DNA of 64,000 nt from DATHTC01 sp963746805 (GTDB lineage Bacteria > Actinomycetota > Thermoleophilia > Gaiellales > Gaiellaceae), in NCBI GenBank assembly GCA_963746805.1, contig CAVVCQ010000008.1, forward strand, positions 806,001-870,000, written 5' to 3'. The translations under genes were made by a program, and so were the position numbers. Within the stretch, counting starts at the first letter, position 1. Each line of letters begins with the position of its first letter. The notes below the pieces were generated by a model. It was not told the origin of the DNA, did not search any database, and worked only from the letters and a program-made list of their open reading frames with translations. Positions 60,099 through 64,000 of this stretch are shown piece after piece.

Positions 60099-61339
60099 CC
60101 GAACACCTGCTTCACCCGGTGGAGGCCGTCCACGAGCCGGTCGATCTCCTCGGGGACGGTGTAGACGTAGAAGCTGGCGCGGTTCGTCGCCGCCACGCCG
60201 AGGCGCTTCATCAGCGGCTGGCAGCAGTGGTGCCCGGCGCGGATCGCGACGCCCTCGAGGTCGAGGATCTGCGCCACGTCGTGTGGGTGGACGCCGTCGA
60301 CGTTGAACGAGACGATGCCGGCGCGCCGGTCGGCGGACGGGCCGTAGGACGTGACCCACGGGAGCTCGGCGAGCTTGCCGAGCGCGTAGGCCGCGAGCTC
60401 GTGCTCGTACGCCTCGATCGCGTCGAAGCCGATCGCGTCGAGGTAGTCGATCGCCGCACCGAAGCCGACCGCCTCGGCCATGGGCGCGGTGCCGGCCTCG
60501 AACTTGTGCGGCAGCTCGCCCCAGGTCGTCTTGTCCACGCCGACGGAGCGGATCATGTGGCCGCCCAGCAGGAACGGCTCCATGCGCTCGAGGATCTCGG
60601 CCCGGCCCCAGAGCGCGCCGACGCCGCTCGGGCCGCACATCTTGTGGGCGGAGACGGCGACGAAGTCGGCGCCGAGGGCCTGAACGTCGACGACCCGGTG
60701 CGGCGCGGCCTGCGCGGCGTCGACGACCATGAGCGCGCCACGCTCGCGCGCCCAACCGGCGAGCCGCTCGATCGGGTTCACCGTGCCGAGGCTGTTCGAG
60801 ACGAGGCCGGCGGCGACGAGCTTCACGTTCTCGAACTCGTCCAGCGCCTCGAGCCGCAACTCGCCGTTGTCGTCGAGCGGGATCAGCCGGAAGTCGGCGC
60901 CCGTCCGCTGTGCGACGTACTGCCACGGGACGAAGTTCGAGTGGTGCTCGAGCTCGGTCACGACGACGGTGTCGCCCGGCTTCAGCTCGTTCAGGCCCCA
61001 CGCGTAGGCGACGAGGTTGATGCTCTCGGTCGCATTGCGGGTGAAGATGATCTCGCGCGCGGCCTGCGCGTTGAGGAGCCCGCGCACCTTCTCGCGCGCG
61101 GCCTCGAGCGCCTCGGTCGCGCGCTCGGCGAGCTGGTAGACGCCGCGGTGCACGTTCGCGTACGACGTCTCGTAGAACACGGTCATCGCGTCGAGCATCT
61201 GCCGCGGCTTCTGCGAGCTCGCGGCCGAGTCGAGGAACGCGAGCGGCTTGCCGTGGAACTCCTGCTCGAAGATGGGGAAGTCTGCGCGGATCGCCTGCGC
61301 GTCGAGCTTCGGCTGTGCGGTTACGGCCACGTTGGACAT
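60095..61339 (-). CDS. sufS: Cysteine desulfurase (SufS)
   Basis: 414 residues. The PLP Lys is in VAVSAHKMCGPSGVG, and the persulfide Cys lies in RAGHHCCQPLM (adjacent Cys-Cys). Other features are FLDSAASSQKPRQM and NATESINLVAYAWG. The enzyme takes sulfur from cysteine for iron-sulfur cluster assembly. It opens a compact sufS-sufU-Rieske operon; sufB, sufC and sufD are not in the window. Confidence 0.96.
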   Translation of the reverse strand: MSNVAVTAQPKLDAQAIRADFPIFEQEFHGKPLAFLDSAASSQKPRQMLDAMTVFYETSYANVHRGVYQLAERATEALEAAREKVRGLLNAQAAREIIFTRNATESINLVAYAWGLNELKPGDTVVVTELEHHSNFVPWQYVAQRTGADFRLIPLDDNGELRLEALDEFENVKLVAAGLVSNSLGTVNPIERLAGWARERGALMVVDAAQAAPHRVVDVQALGADFVAVSAHKMCGPSGVGALWGRAEILERMEPFLLGGHMIRSVGVDKTTWGELPHKFEAGTAPMAEAVGFGAAIDYLDAIGFDAIEAYEHELAAYALGKLAELPWVTSYGPSADRRAGIVSFNVDGVHPHDVAQILDLEGVAIRAGHHCCQPLMKRLGVAATNRASFYVYTVPEEIDRLVDGLHRVKQVFG

Positions 61340-61405
61340 CGTAGCCCTGGGGTACCCCTCGGCCGTCCGCTTGCACCCGTTCGGCGGCGGCGGTATGACC
61401 TGTCC

Positions 61406-64000
61406 GTGCCCGCCGCCGTGATCGGCCGCGAGCGGGAGCTGGACGCGCTGTCCGCCGCCGCCACGGACGCCGCCGCCGGAAGCGGCTGCGTCGTCTTCCT
61501 GTCCGGACCGACGGGGAGCGGGAAGTCGGAGCTCCTCAAGGCGTCGGCCGACCGGATCACGGAGTCCGGCACGGAGACGGAGTACGTCCGGGCGTCCTGC
61601 CTCCGATCGGGCGCCGGAGTTCCGCTCGGCGCGTGCCTCCGGCTTCTCGCGGCGCTCGGCGACGTGAGCACCCGCGGTGACCGGGCGCGAAAGATCGTGC
61701 AGCTGATCGGCCAAGTCGCGCCGACCCTCTTCGGCCTGGTTCCCGGACTCGGCACGATCGCCGGCGTCGTCGTCAAGACCGCGTCGGACATCGGCGCCTC
61801 GGCGCTCGACGACCACGACGAGAAGCAGGGCGATCACGTCGACGACGTCGTCGCCACCCTGCGGCGCATCGCCGCCGACCAGCCGCTCGTGCTCGTGATC
61901 GACGAGGCGCACTGGATCGACGAGCCGTCGGCCGAGGTCGTTGCGGCCCTGGCCGAGGATCTCGACCGGCACGCCATCGCCGTCGTTCTCTCCTACGACC
62001 CCGAAGCCGTCGACGACACGCATCCGCTCACGCTGCTCCGGTCGGAGATCAGCGGCAAGGCCTGCGCACGCGACCTGCCGCTCGCGGAGCTGGACACCGC
62101 CGCCGTGGACGACCTGCTCGTCGCGCGGTACGGCGAGCTGCCCGCACCGCGCCTCGGCGCGTGGCTCCACGACAAGACGCGTGGGAACCTTCGCTTCCTC
62201 GAGCAGTACCTGCTGACGCTCGAGGAGCAGGGGCTGCTGCAGGAGGCGAACGGCGGCTGGACGCTGGACGGCTCGATCGAGGGCGACCCGGGGAGCTGGC
62301 GCCTGGGCGGACGTCTCGCGACGGTACAAGCACCCAACACGCTGCTCGAGACGCTGAAACCCCGCCTCGGCCTGCTCGACGCGGAGGAGCAGGAGCTGCT
62401 GAAGCGCGGCGCGTTCCAGGGACCGCGGTTCCTCTCGCTCGTGCTCGCGCGCATGCTCGGCCGGGACGAGAGCGAGGTGAGCAGCCGACTCGAGCCGATC
62501 CAGGAGCGGCGCCTGATCACGTTCGAGGACGTCGACGACTGGTGGGGCGACCGGTCGGATCTCGTCGCGTTCGACCCCTCGGTCCTGCAAGAGCTCGTGT
62601 ACAGCCGGGCGGCGATCTCGCCGCGGAAGCGCCGCGAGGGCCACCGGCAGGTCGCGGAGGCGTTCGAGGAGCTCGTGCGGGACGTCCGGCCGCGGCCGCG
62701 CCAGGCGCTGCTCGAGATCGCGCGCCACTACGTGGAGGCACGCGAGCCCGTGCGGGCGGCGACGCTGTTCGTCGAGGTGGCGGAGTCGACCTTCGCCCAG
62801 GGCGCCGACCGCGAGACGGCGCTCCACTCGCGGTCGGCCCTCGACCTCCTCGGCGCCGAGGGCGTCCGCGACGGGAGCCCGGAGACCGAGCGCCTGTTCG
62901 CCCGCGCGGCGCTGCTGCTCCTGCTCGGCGGCGAGGCGAGCTGGCGCGCCGCCACCGTGAGCTCCGATCGGCTGTTCGCGCTGGCGGACGACGCCGCGAA
63001 GGCGGCCGAGGCCTGTGGCGACGCCCAGCTCCACGCCGGCGCCACGTTCGCCAGGGCGCAGCTGACGCTCGCCTACGGTGGGCAGCTCGAAACGGCCGTG
63101 GACGCGTACGCCGAAGCCGTCGAGGTCGCGCGTGAGGTGGGCGACCCGGTCACCGAGTTCGCGGCGCTCCTCAAGCTCGGGCACCACCGCGGGAGCCTCG
63201 ACCTCCACGAAGGGGCGGCGGCCCTGGAGGAGGCGCAGGAGCTCCTTGCAAGCGGCCGCCTCGACGAGCGGCTCGACGCGGCGGCGCTGAGGCTCCAGCA
63301 GGGCCACCTCGACTCCGCGCTGGGCGTCGCGAGATTCGACCTCGGTGCGTACGGCGAGGCCGGCGAGCTGCTCGACAGCGCGGTGCAGATCCTGTCGGCG
63401 ACCAGCCTCGACGACGACTACGGCTGGGCGCTGTGCTTCCGCGGGCAGCTGCAGACGTCGCTCGGGCTCTGGGACGAGGCCGAGGCGTCCCTGCGCGGCG
63501 CGATCGCAGTCTTCGAGGAGGAGCGGCATTCGCTCGGAGCCCGCGGCTACTTCCGCGCGCTGCTCGGACGGGTCGGCGTCGAGCGAGACCCGCCCCAGCT
63601 CGATGTGGCGCGGCGGGAGCTGGAGGCGGGCCGGCGCGAGGCGCAGGAGGCAGGGTACGGCTCACTCCAAGCGCTCCTCGACGCGTACTGGGCGGAGCTC
63701 CTGATCGCCGAAGGCGCCGACGAAGGGATGCGGGGCGCCGACGAGTTGCTGGCGGCCTCGCCGTCCCTTGGCTGGAAGCGAGGCGAGGTGCTGCCGAGCT
63801 CGCTTCGTGCTCGCATCGCGCTGCACGACGGCAGGCGCGACGACGCGCTGGCCTACAGCGGCACGGCCTACGACCTCCTCCAGGAGGGCAGGGGCGCCGT
63901 GACCGCGGTGCGCAGCGAGGAGATCGTCTACGTGCGCGCGTCGGCGCTCGCGGCCGCAGGCGACCCCGAGGCGACGGAGCGCTTCGCCGAGGCCGCAGCC
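61406..64000 (+). CDS. Large AAA-type ATPase with tetratricopeptide-like tail, C-terminus outside the window
   Basis: From GTG 61406 (or GTG 61418) the frame stays open to the window end, 865 codons. The N-terminal domain starts AAVIGRERELDALSAAA with Walker A SGPTGSGKSELL and Walker B LVLVIDEAHWID, the AAA_16/STAND type. From about residue 440 the chain is alpha-helical with TPR-like repeats (ETAVDAYAEAVEVAREVGD). Such proteins often end in a LuxR-type DNA-binding domain; that part is not visible here. Probably a large signal-integrating transcription regulator. Confidence 0.85.
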   Translation, partial: MPAAVIGRERELDALSAAATDAAAGSGCVVFLSGPTGSGKSELLKASADRITESGTETEYVRASCLRSGAGVPLGACLRLLAALGDVSTRGDRARKIVQLIGQVAPTLFGLVPGLGTIAGVVVKTASDIGASALDDHDEKQGDHVDDVVATLRRIAADQPLVLVIDEAHWIDEPSAEVVAALAEDLDRHAIAVVLSYDPEAVDDTHPLTLLRSEISGKACARDLPLAELDTAAVDDLLVARYGELPAPRLGAWLHDKTRGNLRFLEQYLLTLEEQGLLQEANGGWTLDGSIEGDPGSWRLGGRLATVQAPNTLLETLKPRLGLLDAEEQELLKRGAFQGPRFLSLVLARMLGRDESEVSSRLEPIQERRLITFEDVDDWWGDRSDLVAFDPSVLQELVYSRAAISPRKRREGHRQVAEAFEELVRDVRPRPRQALLEIARHYVEAREPVRAATLFVEVAESTFAQGADRETALHSRSALDLLGAEGVRDGSPETERLFARAALLLLLGGEASWRAATVSSDRLFALADDAAKAAEACGDAQLHAGATFARAQLTLAYGGQLETAVDAYAEAVEVAREVGDPVTEFAALLKLGHHRGSLDLHEGAAALEEAQELLASGRLDERLDAAALRLQQGHLDSALGVARFDLGAYGEAGELLDSAVQILSATSLDDDYGWALCFRGQLQTSLGLWDEAEASLRGAIAVFEEERHSLGARGYFRALLGRVGVERDPPQLDVARRELEAGRREAQEAGYGSLQALLDAYWAELLIAEGADEGMRGADELLAASPSLGWKRGEVLPSSLRARIALHDGRRDDALAYSGTAYDLLQEGRGAVTAVRSEEIVYVRASALAAAGDPEATERFAEAAA

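Overview
The window is a high-GC chromosomal segment with mostly leaderless-looking, tightly packed genes and many GTG/TTG starts. The gene content points to the Actinomycetota: OpcA next to glucose-6-phosphate dehydrogenase, ANTAR regulators, an FhaA/FhaB/PP2C/FtsW/PbpA/PASTA-kinase locus, and a SufS-SufU pair. The gene order and style resemble deep-branching actinobacteria such as Thermoleophilia (Gaiellales/Solirubrobacterales), but that placement is an inference. There is no phage, transposase, CRISPR array, rRNA or tRNA that I can recognise; the window reads as core chromosome.

Layout. 1-3466 (+): the tail of heme O synthase (ctaB), a 50-aa membrane peptide, a frameshifted amidase and a secreted fibronectin-III-like protein. 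3463-9232 (-): a small ANTAR operon, then a sensory operon running small protein, CheB-only methylesterase, CheR-PAS with a long coiled coil, PAS histidine kinase, OmpR-type regulator. 9323-17093: central carbon metabolism. The genes tal, gnd, zwf, opcA read leftward, tkt reads rightward, and a gluconate-kinase-like gene faces tkt. 17130-24201: ABC-F protein, NTF2-like protein, Nudix hydrolase, a PdtaS/PdtaR-like histidine kinase and ANTAR response regulator with a cupin gene between them, and small membrane proteins. 24273-32819: nitrogen assimilation (glnA; then GNAT-glnK-amt), with two paralogous small Cys-motif proteins, an ABC exporter operon, a membrane-anchored trypsin-like protease and ppa between them. 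32847-38672: M23-like, SIMPL, rhodanese, DUF2199-like, HNH and DUF4446-like genes. 38752-49984: the cell-envelope growth and division locus (membrane kinase, fhaA, fhaB, PP2C, ftsW, pbpA, pknB, ddl, and a second receptor kinase). 50081-61339: M6 protease, gabT, a sugar-dehydrogenase-like protein, a putative glycoside hydrolase, dcd, an epimerase-like protein, a methyltransferase, and the sufS-sufU-Rieske operon. 61406 to the end: an open-ended AAA ATPase.

The most interesting material is non-coding. A structured repeat of roughly 280-335 nt occurs three times (33707, 37180 and 56233), with conserved hairpins whose loops vary. The glnK-amt operon and glnA each have an intrinsic terminator between promoter and start codon. 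In both, the terminator's left arm overlaps a competing hairpin with a GAGGC/GCCTC stem and a six-base loop, which is the architecture read by ANTAR antiterminators; two ANTAR genes lie in this window. A putative stand-alone RNA with its own promoter and terminator lies at 58109-58338 (-). Two smaller palindromic repeat families sit at gene ends.

Five genes (amidase, tkt, DUF4446-like, M6 protease, methyltransferase) each need removal of exactly one base to restore a normal C-terminus or continuation, and the PP2C gene probably does too. This looks like assembly or sequencing error rather than decay. In-frame readings that ignore it give misleading protein ends.
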